A DNA stretch of 64,000 nt from Thermoplasmata archaeon (lineage in GTDB: Archaea; Thermoplasmatota; Thermoplasmata; Lutacidiplasmatales; UBA184). Positions 25,966 through 33,513 of this stretch are shown here, piece after piece. The stretch lies in assembly GCA_022750055.1 (NCBI GenBank), contig JAKIWL010000003.1, positions 305,300 to 369,299 of the forward strand, written 5' to 3'. The notes below the pieces were generated by a model, which was not told where the DNA came from, ran no database searches, and was given only the letters and a program-made list of their open reading frames with translations. The position numbers and the translations under genes are program-made. Position 1 is the stretch's first letter, and every line of letters begins with the position of its first letter.

Positions 25966-26916
25966 TCACGTCGCCGGAGCGGCGGCCGAAAACGGCTGCG
26001 TCTGCTCCCAGCAGAGTTGGAACAACGCAAGGGCGAGGTCTCGGTCATGCGAGGCCCGGGACGAGCGGCGCTCCCCGGAACGGACGAAGTATCGACCGGA
26101 TACACCGTCGACCCGGGGTGAGGTGGCCAGGAATACGGTGGTCCGGGCGCCCCGTTCCGCCGAGATTCCGAAGAGGAACTCGGCGAGCGCGATCCCGCGC
26201 CCGAACAACCCGGGATTGGCGCGCCCGAATCGGGTCGAGACGAAACCCGGGTGCAGCGCGTTCGCGCACACCTTCGTTCCGGAAAGCCGTCGGGCCCACT
26301 CATAGGTAAGCAAGAGGAGTGCGAGCTTGGATTGGCCGTACGCCCCGAAACCCGAATACCGGTGGCGCCGCTCGGGGTCCCCGAGGTCGACCCGGGCCCC
26401 TCGGTGCGCCGCAGAAGATACGTTCACTACGCGGGCGTTGGGAGCGGCCCTCAGCCGGTCCTCGAGCAACCGGATCAGCAAGAAGGGGGCGAGGACGTTG
26501 AGGGACCAGGTCCGCTCGTGTCCTTCTGGGGTCTCCTGTCGGGTCGAATAGATCGCCCCAGCATTGTTGATGAGGACGTCGAGGCGAGGGAACCGGTCCC
26601 GAACCTCGCGCGCGAGGTGGGCCACTTCCGACTGGAGCGAGAGGTCGGCGGCGAAATCGAAGACCGAAGGGTTCCCGCTCTCGAGACGCAGGGCCTCGGC
26701 GACCGACCGGGTGCGGTCGGGGTACCGTCCCACGATGAGCACGCTCGCCCCAAAGCGCGCGATCTCTCTTGCGCTGACCCTTCCTATCCCCGACGTTCCG
26801 CCCGTCACGAGCACGACGCGGCCCGCCAGGCTCCCCGCAATCGCCTCCCTGGCCTCGGTGCCCCCCCGTCCCGCCGGGTCCCCATCCTGGCGTTCGACGC
26901 GCCGTCGAGCGGCCAC
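25966..26916 (-). CDS. Short-chain dehydrogenase/reductase
   Basis: A 316-residue SDR oxidoreductase. The nucleotide-binding TGGTSGIG (about 39-46), NNAG, the catalytic Ser in VVNVSSAAHRG and YGQSK (Tyr-x3-Lys) are all present. The overall pattern, with LNVLAPFLLIRLLEDRL and LHPGFVSTRFG, is closest to retinol-dehydrogenase-like SDRs. The substrate is unknown. It starts with GTG 16 nt after the stop of the oxidoreductase beta gene on the same strand, so it is probably the third gene of that operon. Confidence 0.88.
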   Translation of the reverse strand: MAARRRVERQDGDPAGRGGTEAREAIAGSLAGRVVLVTGGTSGIGRVSAREIARFGASVLIVGRYPDRTRSVAEALRLESGNPSVFDFAADLSLQSEVAHLAREVRDRFPRLDVLINNAGAIYSTRQETPEGHERTWSLNVLAPFLLIRLLEDRLRAAPNARVVNVSSAAHRGARVDLGDPERRHRYSGFGAYGQSKLALLLLTYEWARRLSGTKVCANALHPGFVSTRFGRANPGLFGRGIALAEFLFGISAERGARTTVFLATSPRVDGVSGRYFVRSGERRSSRASHDRDLALALFQLCWEQTQPFSAAAPAT

Positions 26917-26932
26917 GCCTCGACCCCTCGGG

Positions 26933-27832
26933 CTAGACGAACTCGTCGAGGAGGCTCTCGCGGCCCTTCAGGCCGGTGGGTTGCTTCGCGAGCGGCCCGG
27001 CGTTCAGGACCTGTTCGAGGTCCTCGTACGTCGGCCGCTCCGCGCGGTAGAACAATCCGATGGGGATCTTGTCGCCCCACTCCAAGGAACGCTCAAAGGC
27101 GAGGGCCCGGTTGGATGGGTCGTGGCCGGAGTTCTCGAGCTTGTAGACGCGCTGTCGGAAGAAGTCGAAGGTGTTGATCTTGTTATACGTCACGCACGGG
27201 GAGAGCGCATCGATGAACGCGAATCCCTTGTGGGATATCCCATTCTGGATCAGGTCGGCCATGTGCTTGACGTCTCCCGAGAATCCCCGGGCGACGTACG
27301 TAGCGCCGCTCGCGATCGCGAGCGCGATCGGGTCGATGGGACTCTCGATGACCCCCGAGGGGGTCGACTTCGTCTTCTGACCGAGCATGGACGTGGGACT
27401 CGCCTGGCCGGTCGTCAACCCGTAGATCTGGTTGTCCATCGTCACGTAGGTCATGTCGACATTTCGGCGCATGGTATGCACGAAATGGCCGCATCCGATC
27501 CCGAATCCGTCGCCATCGCCTCCGGTCGCGATCACCGTGAGCTCGTGATTGGCCCAACGAATACCCTCGGCGACGGGGAGGGAGCGACCGTGGATCGCGT
27601 GGAACCCGTAGCTCGACAAGAAGTGGGGCAGGTTCGATGAGCAGCCGATCCCGGAGACGAGGACCACGTTGTGGGACGGGATCTTGAGCCTCTTGACCGC
27701 CATCTCGATGGCGGCGACGACCCCGAAATCCCCACACCCCGGGCACCACGTCGCCTTCGTGTCGGACTTTCCCAACATCGGGAGCGCGGTCCCGACCGTG
27801 GGCGGGAGGCTGATCGCGCTACTGCCCGCCAC
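26933..27832 (-). CDS. 2-oxoacid:ferredoxin oxidoreductase, beta subunit
   Basis: The 299-residue thiamine-diphosphate-binding subunit of a 2-oxoacid:ferredoxin oxidoreductase, which oxidatively decarboxylates pyruvate or 2-oxoglutarate to the acyl-CoA with reduction of ferredoxin. Four Cys match the [4Fe-4S] ligands of archaeal enzymes: C30 and C33 in WCPGCGDFG, C64 in GIGCSSN and the Cys in LSPCVTYN. The TPP motif is GDGDGFGIGCGHF with DNQIYGLTTGQ. The GTG start overlaps the end of the alpha gene by 14 nt. Confidence 0.94.
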   Translation of the reverse strand: MAGSSAISLPPTVGTALPMLGKSDTKATWCPGCGDFGVVAAIEMAVKRLKIPSHNVVLVSGIGCSSNLPHFLSSYGFHAIHGRSLPVAEGIRWANHELTVIATGGDGDGFGIGCGHFVHTMRRNVDMTYVTMDNQIYGLTTGQASPTSMLGQKTKSTPSGVIESPIDPIALAIASGATYVARGFSGDVKHMADLIQNGISHKGFAFIDALSPCVTYNKINTFDFFRQRVYKLENSGHDPSNRALAFERSLEWGDKIPIGLFYRAERPTYEDLEQVLNAGPLAKQPTGLKGRESLLDEFV

Positions 27833-29573
27833 GACCCATCACCTCGATCCCCTTCTGGACGATCTCGTGCGGATAGAACGGTTCCCCGTCGTATTTCAGG
27901 AGGCGGTTTGGGATCTCGACGCCGGTCTCCGCGCGGATGAGTCGCCCCAACTGTCCGGAAAAGTTCGCCTCGACGAGAACCGGGCGCTTCGCTCGGGCGA
28001 GGTGGGCCGCGACGGCCGCACCGTGGAGCGGGTAGATTGTCGGAAGGAACAATAGGTTCGCCGCGACGCCCCGTTCTGCGAGGATCCGAAGCGCGTCGCG
28101 CACGGCTCCCGCGGTCGAGCCCCAGGCCACGAACGTGACCCCCGCGTCCGCGGGCCCCTCGAGGACGGGTCCCTCGGTCGAGGCCGCAAGCCCGGCGAGC
28201 TTGCTCATCCGCTTGTTCATCATCTTCGTCCGCTCGGCGACCCAGATTGGGATCCCCGACTTCACATCCGAGATCAAGTGACCCTTCTCGTCGTGCTCGT
28301 CCGAGCCGGCGATAAAGTTCAGTCCCGGCTGACCCGGGATCGCCCGGGGAGAGACCCCGGTCGGCGTGTAGAGGTAGCGCTTGTACTCGTGCCCGTTCGG
28401 TTCCACCGCGTACAGGGAAGGGATCTCGACGTCGAGGTCGAGCTCCTCCCGGTCGACGGTCGAAGTGCATTCGGACAGGTGAAAATCACTCGCCAAGAGG
28501 ACGGGCGTCTGCCAGGCTTCGGCGAGCTCGAACGCGCGGATCGTCATCCGGTAGGCTTCGGCCGGATTCGACGGGGCGAGGATCGCCCGGGGAAACTCCC
28601 CCTGGCCCGCGCCGAGCATCAGATTGAGGTCGCCTTGCTCGGTCTTCGTCGGCAGACCGGTCGACGGTCCGGACCGCTGGGACTCGACGACGACCACCGG
28701 AGTCTCCGTCATCCCCGCCATGCCGAGCGCCTCGACCATGAGGGAAAACCCCCCGCCGCTCGTGGCGGTCATCGCTCGGACTCCGCCGAAGGAGGCGCCG
28801 ATCGCCATGTTGATCGCGGCGAGCTCGTCCTCCGCCTGCTTGACGACGACGCCGATCTCCTGGGAATGCGCCGCCATCCAGTGCATGATCGTGGATGCCG
28901 GGGTCATCGGGTACTGGGCGAGAAACTTGCAACCGGCGGCGGCGGCGCCCAGCGCGATCGCCTGGTTCCCGGTGAGCAAGAGCTTCGGAGCCCCCGATGG
29001 CGCGACCGCATTCGGGTTGACGGCCGCGTGGGCCCGGGCATACGCGTACCCGTCCGCCGAGGCACCGAGGTTCCAATCCACCACCTCCCCCTTCTTCTTT
29101 CCGAACGAATCGGCGAGGGTCCGCTGCAGGATATCGAGCGGGATCCCCGAGAGGAAGGCCGTGGCCCCCAGCCCCGCAGCGTTCTGTAGGATCGATTGAC
29201 TCGTGTACTTGCGGGCGATCTCCAGCGTCGGGACGGCCAACGCTTGGGTGCCGACCGGCACCTCCTCGGGCGGGATCGCGAACTTCTCCGGATCGAACAC
29301 AACGGTCCCCCCGCTCGATAGGGAGGGAAGGTGGACCTCGGCCGTCTGATGGTCTAGGGCGTACAGGACATCGCACGCATCCCCCTGAGAATGAACCCGG
29401 TCCTTCGAGGCGCGGGCCTGGAACCAGACGTGGCCACCGCGAATCACGGACTGGTAGGCGTTGAGGCCAAAGACATGGAGCCCCATCCGGGAGAGGGAAC
29501 GGGTGACGGTCTCCCCGACGGAGGCGATCCCGTCGCCCGCCTGGCCGCCGGCGCGGACCGAGATTTCCTTCAT
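27819..29573 (-). CDS. 2-oxoacid:ferredoxin oxidoreductase, fused gamma-alpha subunit
   Basis: A 584-residue subunit in which the gamma domain (residues 1-190, with RAGGQAGDGI) is fused to the alpha domain (from about 205), as in two-subunit archaeal OFORs. The alpha domain carries the YPMTPAST motif, EDELAAINMAIGAS and TSGGGFSLM. Substrate range (pyruvate, 2-oxoglutarate or broad) cannot be assigned. The ATG at 29573 was chosen over a TTG nine bases upstream. A TATA box lies 35-40 nt upstream. The beta gene overlaps its 3' end. Confidence 0.93.
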   Translation of the reverse strand: MKEISVRAGGQAGDGIASVGETVTRSLSRMGLHVFGLNAYQSVIRGGHVWFQARASKDRVHSQGDACDVLYALDHQTAEVHLPSLSSGGTVVFDPEKFAIPPEEVPVGTQALAVPTLEIARKYTSQSILQNAAGLGATAFLSGIPLDILQRTLADSFGKKKGEVVDWNLGASADGYAYARAHAAVNPNAVAPSGAPKLLLTGNQAIALGAAAAGCKFLAQYPMTPASTIMHWMAAHSQEIGVVVKQAEDELAAINMAIGASFGGVRAMTATSGGGFSLMVEALGMAGMTETPVVVVESQRSGPSTGLPTKTEQGDLNLMLGAGQGEFPRAILAPSNPAEAYRMTIRAFELAEAWQTPVLLASDFHLSECTSTVDREELDLDVEIPSLYAVEPNGHEYKRYLYTPTGVSPRAIPGQPGLNFIAGSDEHDEKGHLISDVKSGIPIWVAERTKMMNKRMSKLAGLAASTEGPVLEGPADAGVTFVAWGSTAGAVRDALRILAERGVAANLLFLPTIYPLHGAAVAAHLARAKRPVLVEANFSGQLGRLIRAETGVEIPNRLLKYDGEPFYPHEIVQKGIEVMGRGGQ

Positions 29574-29606
29574 TCGGGACAACTCTGATTCCTTTCAGAA
29601 TCGGAG

Positions 29607-29616
29607 CGTATTAAGA
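29607..29616 (-). promoter_or_regulatory. TATA box of the 2-oxoacid:ferredoxin oxidoreductase operon
   Basis: TCTTAATACG on the minus strand, with transcription expected about 25 nt downstream, near 29583-29586. That gives a very short leader before the ATG at 29573, or leaderless start at the TTG at 29582. Confidence 0.6.
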
Positions 29617-29779
29617 AGTTGCTCCGTCGTTCCGTCGAAGCGCACGGGAAACCGGCCATCGGGGCCGGTCCGGCACCGGTTCGGGTCGAACGGAGAACGA
29701 GCTGCCTCGCCCGACAGCCCAAGGCCCGGTAAACCTTGAAGTATCGGACCCCCGTCCCTAGGCGGGGGCGTTCAGGTCC

Positions 29780-30169
29780 ATGGACAAGAAAACATCCCAT
29801 TCCGAGGACGAAGACGGGCCGGCGGTTCCCGACGGGGCCCAGCTGATCGACCGGATCGTGACCGAGCTCGATCTCCTCTCACGGAACGTGGACATCCTGC
29901 AACGGGTCTCGTCGGCGAACCCGCTCGGCATCATCCGGTTGAGCGAGATGATGCAGTTGCCGATCCACAAGGTTCGCTACTCGCTCCACCTCTTGGAACG
30001 CGAAGGGGTCATCCAGCCCTCCGCGAACGGAGCGGTCGTCACCGACCGGGCCAAGGACTTCTGGGAGGACCTCGACAAGGGTCTCGACCGGATGACCGAA
30101 TCGATCCAGGTCCTCAAGGAGCGCGCGGCCGAGCACCGGACGAGTCCGGCAAATCGGAAAGGCTATTAG
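29780..30169 (+). CDS. Winged-helix transcriptional regulator
   Basis: A 129-residue protein with an acidic N-terminus, a winged-helix domain (about 35-90: VDILQRVSSANPLGIIRLSEMMQLPIHKVRYSLHLLEREGVI, wing GAVVTD) and a C-terminal amphipathic helix (95-118) likely to dimerise. It resembles small archaeal predicted regulators with one wHTH; the target is unknown. It is divergent from the 2-oxoacid:ferredoxin oxidoreductase operon, which is the most obvious candidate target. Its last codons contain the promoter of the downstream tRNA. Confidence 0.75.
   Translation: MDKKTSHSEDEDGPAVPDGAQLIDRIVTELDLLSRNVDILQRVSSANPLGIIRLSEMMQLPIHKVRYSLHLLEREGVIQPSANGAVVTDRAKDFWEDLDKGLDRMTESIQVLKERAAEHRTSPANRKGY
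30158..30167 (+). promoter_or_regulatory. TATA box of the tRNA genes
   Basis: GGCTATTAGA overlaps the stop codon of the regulator gene and is centred about 33 nt upstream of the tRNA-Asn 5' end. No separate TATA box is seen between the two tRNAs, so they are probably co-transcribed. Confidence 0.5.
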
Positions 30170-30195
30170 AGGCGTCCTTGCTCGACGAGACCGGT

Positions 30196-30299
30196 GCCGC
30201 CGTAGCTCAGTGGCAGAGCGATCGGCTGTTAACCGAAAGGTCAGCGGTTCAAAGGTCCGGGACGCCATGCGTCCCGGGTTGAAACTCCGCTCGGCGGCG
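30196..30299 (+). tRNA. tRNA-Asn (GTT) with a 32-nt intron in the T-loop
   Basis: The acceptor stem GCCGCCG pairs perfectly with CGGCGGC (30292-30298) and the discriminator is G. The D arm is GCTC/GAGC and the anticodon loop is CTGTTAA, giving anticodon GTT. The T stem AGCGG (30243-30247) pairs with CCGCT (30287-30291), but the T-loop is interrupted. Removing 30254-30285 restores the standard loop TTCAAAT and yields a 72-nt tRNA. The only flaw is an A-A mismatch at pair 27-43 of the anticodon stem. The gene lacks an encoded CCA. Confidence 0.88.
30254..30285 (+). other. tRNA intron (position 59/60) with canonical bulge-helix-bulge
   Basis: A 9-bp hairpin CCGGGACGC/GCGTCCCGG with loop CAT is extended by two G-T wobble pairs. 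It is followed by a 3-nt bulge AAG, a 4-bp helix TTCA/TGAA, and a 3-nt bulge ACT next to the T stem. Cleavage between the second and third base of each bulge (after 30253 and after 30285) gives the exact intron and a seven-base T-loop. This is the hBHBh' motif recognised by archaeal tRNA splicing endonuclease. Confidence 0.8.
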
Positions 30300-30327
30300 C
30301 CCCCGCGACCCGTTCTGTAGCTCATGT

Positions 30328-30403
30328 GGGCCCGTAGCTTAGTCCGGCCAAGAGCGTCCGGCTCATAACCGGTTGATCGACGGTTCAAATCCGTCCGGGC
30401 CCA
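30328..30403 (+). tRNA. tRNA with CAT anticodon (elongator Met or Ile2)
   Basis: Acceptor GGGCCCG pairs with CGGGCCC, D arm GCTT...GAGC, anticodon arm TCCGG-CTCATAA-CCGGT, T arm GACGG-TTCAAAT-CCGTC, discriminator A; 76 nt with no intron. The anticodon is CAT. Absence of initiator features means it is elongator Met or the Ile2 tRNA whose C34 is converted to agmatidine; the GGGCCCG acceptor fits either. It is 28 nt after tRNA-Asn. Confidence 0.93.
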
Positions 30404-30539
30404 TCCGTTCCGTGCCCGCACTTCGGCGCGCCTCCAGTAGCGCGTCGGGGAGACGGCCTCGCCGCGGACCCTCAGCCGAGATCGCGGGGATGAGTTCCGA
30501 GCCGGAGTTAAGGCCCCTACCAGGTTGGGGCCGGGATCG

Positions 30540-31259
30540 ATGGTGGATCCGGTCGCTGGCCCGGAGCGGAGGATTCCCTCTCTTCGCGGAACGACGATTC
30601 GACGGACGATCGTCATCGGGAAGCTCTACCTCGCCATCGGGACCGGGATCTCCCTCCTGCTCTCGCTGATCCTTCTCGCCGGGCCCCATCGGGAGAGCAC
30701 GTTCCCCGTGACCTTTCCGTTGGAAATACCGCTCTTCGCGGTCCTCGGTTCGACCGGGGGCCTCATGACCTTCACTAGTGACCGGACCAAAGGGGTGTTC
30801 GAGTACCTCATCGCGTACGGGATCCGACCCCGCTCCCTGTTCATCGATGGACTCGTTTCGACCGCGGCGATGGTCGCCATCATCCTCGGTCTGGCGCTAC
30901 TCGTGGGAGTCGGGGCCGCGACCTCCCGAGGCATCGACCTGACTGGGGATTTCACCAAGACCGTCGCGCTGTACACGATACCGATGAGCTTCGCCGGTGC
31001 GTTGTTCACCTCCACCATCGGAATGATCTGGTCGTCTGTCTCGACCCCACGCACCGGGATCAACAGCCCGATCGGGATCGCTCCGATGGTGGGAATCGCG
31101 CCCACGATCTTGGTGTTGATCGTCGCCGAAACGGTCCCCTCCGGGGACTTCTACTACGTCACGGTCGGAGCCGCGCTCGCGATCATCGCCGCGGTCGTGG
31201 GTCTTCTCGCCATGTCGGCACGGCTGATGGGGCGCGAACGGTTCCTGTCGCCGCTATGA
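30540..31259 (+). CDS. ABC transporter permease (ABC-2-like)
   Basis: A 239-residue membrane protein with six likely helices (around residues 25-48, 59-75, 105-125, 145-168, 183-202 and 208-230). The loop FTSDRTKGVFEYLIAYGIRPRSLFIDGL matches ABC-2 exporter permeases. The ATG at 30540 follows a TATA-like GAGTTAAGG by about 31 nt. An ABC ATPase gene follows after 13 nt, completing the exporter. Substrate unknown. Confidence 0.8.
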   Translation: MVDPVAGPERRIPSLRGTTIRRTIVIGKLYLAIGTGISLLLSLILLAGPHRESTFPVTFPLEIPLFAVLGSTGGLMTFTSDRTKGVFEYLIAYGIRPRSLFIDGLVSTAAMVAIILGLALLVGVGAATSRGIDLTGDFTKTVALYTIPMSFAGALFTSTIGMIWSSVSTPRTGINSPIGIAPMVGIAPTILVLIVAETVPSGDFYYVTVGAALAIIAAVVGLLAMSARLMGRERFLSPL

Positions 31260-31272
31260 GGGGAAGACGAGC

Positions 31273-32175
31273 ATGACGACCGCGGATGCGCTTCCAGCCT
31301 CGTCGGGCCTCGATTCGAGCCGCCGGGGCCGCCATCGCATCGAGGCGCGGGGTGTCAGTTCTGGCTACCTCACCAAGCGGGTCCTTCAGGACGTCTCGTT
31401 CGTTATCGAAGAACCGGCGATCTATGTCGTCCTCGGCCCGAACGGAGCGGGGAAGACCACCCTGTTCCGGACGCTGGCCGGGATCCTGCGGCCGCATGAG
31501 GGAACCGTCGAGATCGACGGAATCGATGTCGGTCGACAGGCCGCGCAGACCCGCCTCCACTACCTGTCCCACATCGACGGGATACCCGACGCATTGCGCG
31601 TGGACGAGGCGCTCAAGTTCTACGCTCGGGTCGAAGGGGTGGGGGCTGCGGAGACCGAGAAGGTCGTCCGCCTCCTCGGGATCGAGGACCTGCGGGGTCG
31701 ATTCTTCTCTGAGCTGAGCCAGGGCCAGAAGAAACGGGTCTCGATCGCCCGGGTGTTCTTGCAGGAGCGGGCGATCTACCTGTTGGACGAGCCCACGAGC
31801 AACCTGGATCCCAAGCTGGCCCGCGAGATCCGCGACCTGGTACTCGCGTTGAGCAAGGACGACCTCGTCCTCTACTCTTCGCACAACCTGTTCGAAGCGA
31901 AGGAGATCGGGAAGTATGTGCTCGCCCTTCGAGCGGGCCGAGTCGGTTACTTCGGGCTCCTCAGCGAACTTCGACCGACGAAATACGTCATCGGGATACG
32001 CGCCGAAGGGGCCGAGGGAGTACTTCCCGCCTCGACCAAGCAGGGGGACTACTACCGGCACGAACTCTCCGGGCCCGAGGAGGTCCCCAAGTTCATCGCC
32101 GAGCTCGTGGCGAAAGGGGTCCAGATTCGCGAGGTAAAGGAGATGGAGAATCCGCTCGAGGATCTGTTCGCCTAG
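31273..32175 (+). CDS. ABC transporter ATP-binding protein
   Basis: A 300-residue ABC-2-type exporter ATPase. Walker A GPNGAGKTT (about 57-65), signature LSQGQKKRVSIARVF, Walker B IYLLDEPTSNLDP and switch His in YSSHNLFEAKEI are intact. The last 75 residues form a small regulatory domain ending LEDLF, as in multidrug/daunorubicin-type exporter ATPases. GAGGGGAAG lies upstream of the ATG. It pairs with the preceding permease. Confidence 0.92.
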   Translation: MTTADALPASSGLDSSRRGRHRIEARGVSSGYLTKRVLQDVSFVIEEPAIYVVLGPNGAGKTTLFRTLAGILRPHEGTVEIDGIDVGRQAAQTRLHYLSHIDGIPDALRVDEALKFYARVEGVGAAETEKVVRLLGIEDLRGRFFSELSQGQKKRVSIARVFLQERAIYLLDEPTSNLDPKLAREIRDLVLALSKDDLVLYSSHNLFEAKEIGKYVLALRAGRVGYFGLLSELRPTKYVIGIRAEGAEGVLPASTKQGDYYRHELSGPEEVPKFIAELVAKGVQIREVKEMENPLEDLFA

Positions 32176-32284
32176 GGCGGGAGTCGGGGCCTGAAGGTTT
32201 TCGTGTCGCCGCGGTGGGTCGCTGGGTGTAACTAGGGTGTATCTCTTGCACGAGTTTATGACCCACGACTCCTCCTTGGCAGCA

Positions 32285-33436
32285 ATGCACGCGCCCAAGG
32301 ATTCTTCGACGGCCCGCCCTCGGAACATGCCCAACCGTGAACTCGCCTCTCGGCGCTCCCAGCGGGCGCGGATGGGGGCCCTCCCCGTGCTCCTGCTGGT
32401 CGCCCTGGTGGGCATCGGGGTGGCCACCGGAATCACGATCCGGTCGGCCCACAGCGCCAATCTACTCCAACCTCTGTCTGCAGGGCACAGCCACCTGACA
32501 GCGCCTGTGGCCGCTGCCGCGCACTCGGCGAGCGACGGCGACAACGGGTCCGGAGATGGAAACGACTCCGACAACGACTCGCAGGGCGGCAACGACTCAG
32601 GAGACCATGATGGGGACTCGGGCTCCGGGAACGATTCCGGAAACGAATCCCAGGGTGACAACGAGTCCGGAGACCATGATGGGGATTCGGGCAACGGGTC
32701 CGGGAACGACTCCGGGGACCACAACGACTCCGATAACGATTCCCAGGGAGGCAATGAGTCGGGCGATCATGACGGAGATTCCGGCAACGGGTCCAACAAC
32801 GACTCCCAGGGTGACAACGAGTCGGGCGACCATGACGGGGACTCCGGCAACCAGTCGGGAAATGACTCCGGTGACCAGAACGGTTCCGACAACGACTCCG
32901 AGGCCGGTAACGATTCGGGAGACCACGACGGGGACTCGGGCTCCGGGAACGATTCCGGTAACGACTCTCAGGGTGACAACGAATCCGGGGAGCACAACGA
33001 CTCCCAAGGAGGCAACGAGTCGGGCGACCATGATGGGGATTCCGGCAACCAGTCGGGAAATGACTCCGGTGACCAGAACGGTTCCGACAACGACTCCGAG
33101 GCCGGTAACGATTCGGGAGACCACGATGGGGCCTCGGGATCGGGCAACGATTCCGGTAACGACTCCCAGGGTGGCAACCAATCGGGAGACCACGATGGGG
33201 ATTCGGGATCGGGCAACGATTCCGGAAACGACTCCCAGAGTGGTAACGAATCAGGGAACGAATCCGGGGGCGAGAGCGGATGGACGGACGAGAACCCCGT
33301 CGGATTCGGGACGGTTGCGACGACCGGAGGCGACGCGGCTCGCCCCGGCGTATTCAGCGGGACCGGGGGATCCTTGGATGGGATCTCCGGGTCGGTCGGC
33401 GACCTGGCCCAATCCCTGACGTCGGGGAGCGGATAG
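32285..33436 (+). CDS. Surface protein with Asp/Asn/Ser/Gly repeat region
   Basis: A 383-residue protein with one N-terminal membrane helix (GALPVLLLVALVGIGVATGITI, about 31-52), then a 250-residue low-complexity region built from degenerate units starting N(D/E/Q)SGDHDGDSG, and a non-repetitive Gly/Ser-rich end. The repeat is strongly acidic with dozens of N-x-S sequons (NDS, NES, NGS, NQS), so it could be heavily N-glycosylated or bind divalent cations; both are inferences. The ATG at 32285 is 22 nt below GTTTATGAC; in-frame ATGs at 32237 and 32258 are alternatives. No family recognised. Confidence 0.75.
   Translation: MHAPKDSSTARPRNMPNRELASRRSQRARMGALPVLLLVALVGIGVATGITIRSAHSANLLQPLSAGHSHLTAPVAAAAHSASDGDNGSGDGNDSDNDSQGGNDSGDHDGDSGSGNDSGNESQGDNESGDHDGDSGNGSGNDSGDHNDSDNDSQGGNESGDHDGDSGNGSNNDSQGDNESGDHDGDSGNQSGNDSGDQNGSDNDSEAGNDSGDHDGDSGSGNDSGNDSQGDNESGEHNDSQGGNESGDHDGDSGNQSGNDSGDQNGSDNDSEAGNDSGDHDGASGSGNDSGNDSQGGNQSGDHDGDSGSGNDSGNDSQSGNESGNESGGESGWTDENPVGFGTVATTGGDAARPGVFSGTGGSLDGISGSVGDLAQSLTSGSG
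32530..33279 (+). repeat. Degenerate in-frame tandem repeat region coding for (N-x-S-G-D-H-D-G)n
   Basis: Units of 12-31 codons begin with AACGA(G/T)TCGGG(A/C)GACCATGA-type sequence and recur ten times. Two stretches, 32843-32928 and 33041-33126, are identical over 86 bp at an offset of 198 bp (66 codons), showing a recent in-frame duplication. Confidence 0.85.
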
Positions 33437-33513
33437 GCGCCCTCGACCCACCGGGGACTTGTCGAAACCAACCGATTCAAGCTCGCCAGCGCTGGTTGGC
33501 TGGAGCTAGTTCG

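Noticed and set aside
32530-33279. Possible CRISPR array or non-coding satellite because of regular repeats
   Set aside because: The repeats are in frame, degenerate, of variable length and without unique spacers; they encode a coherent low-complexity protein.
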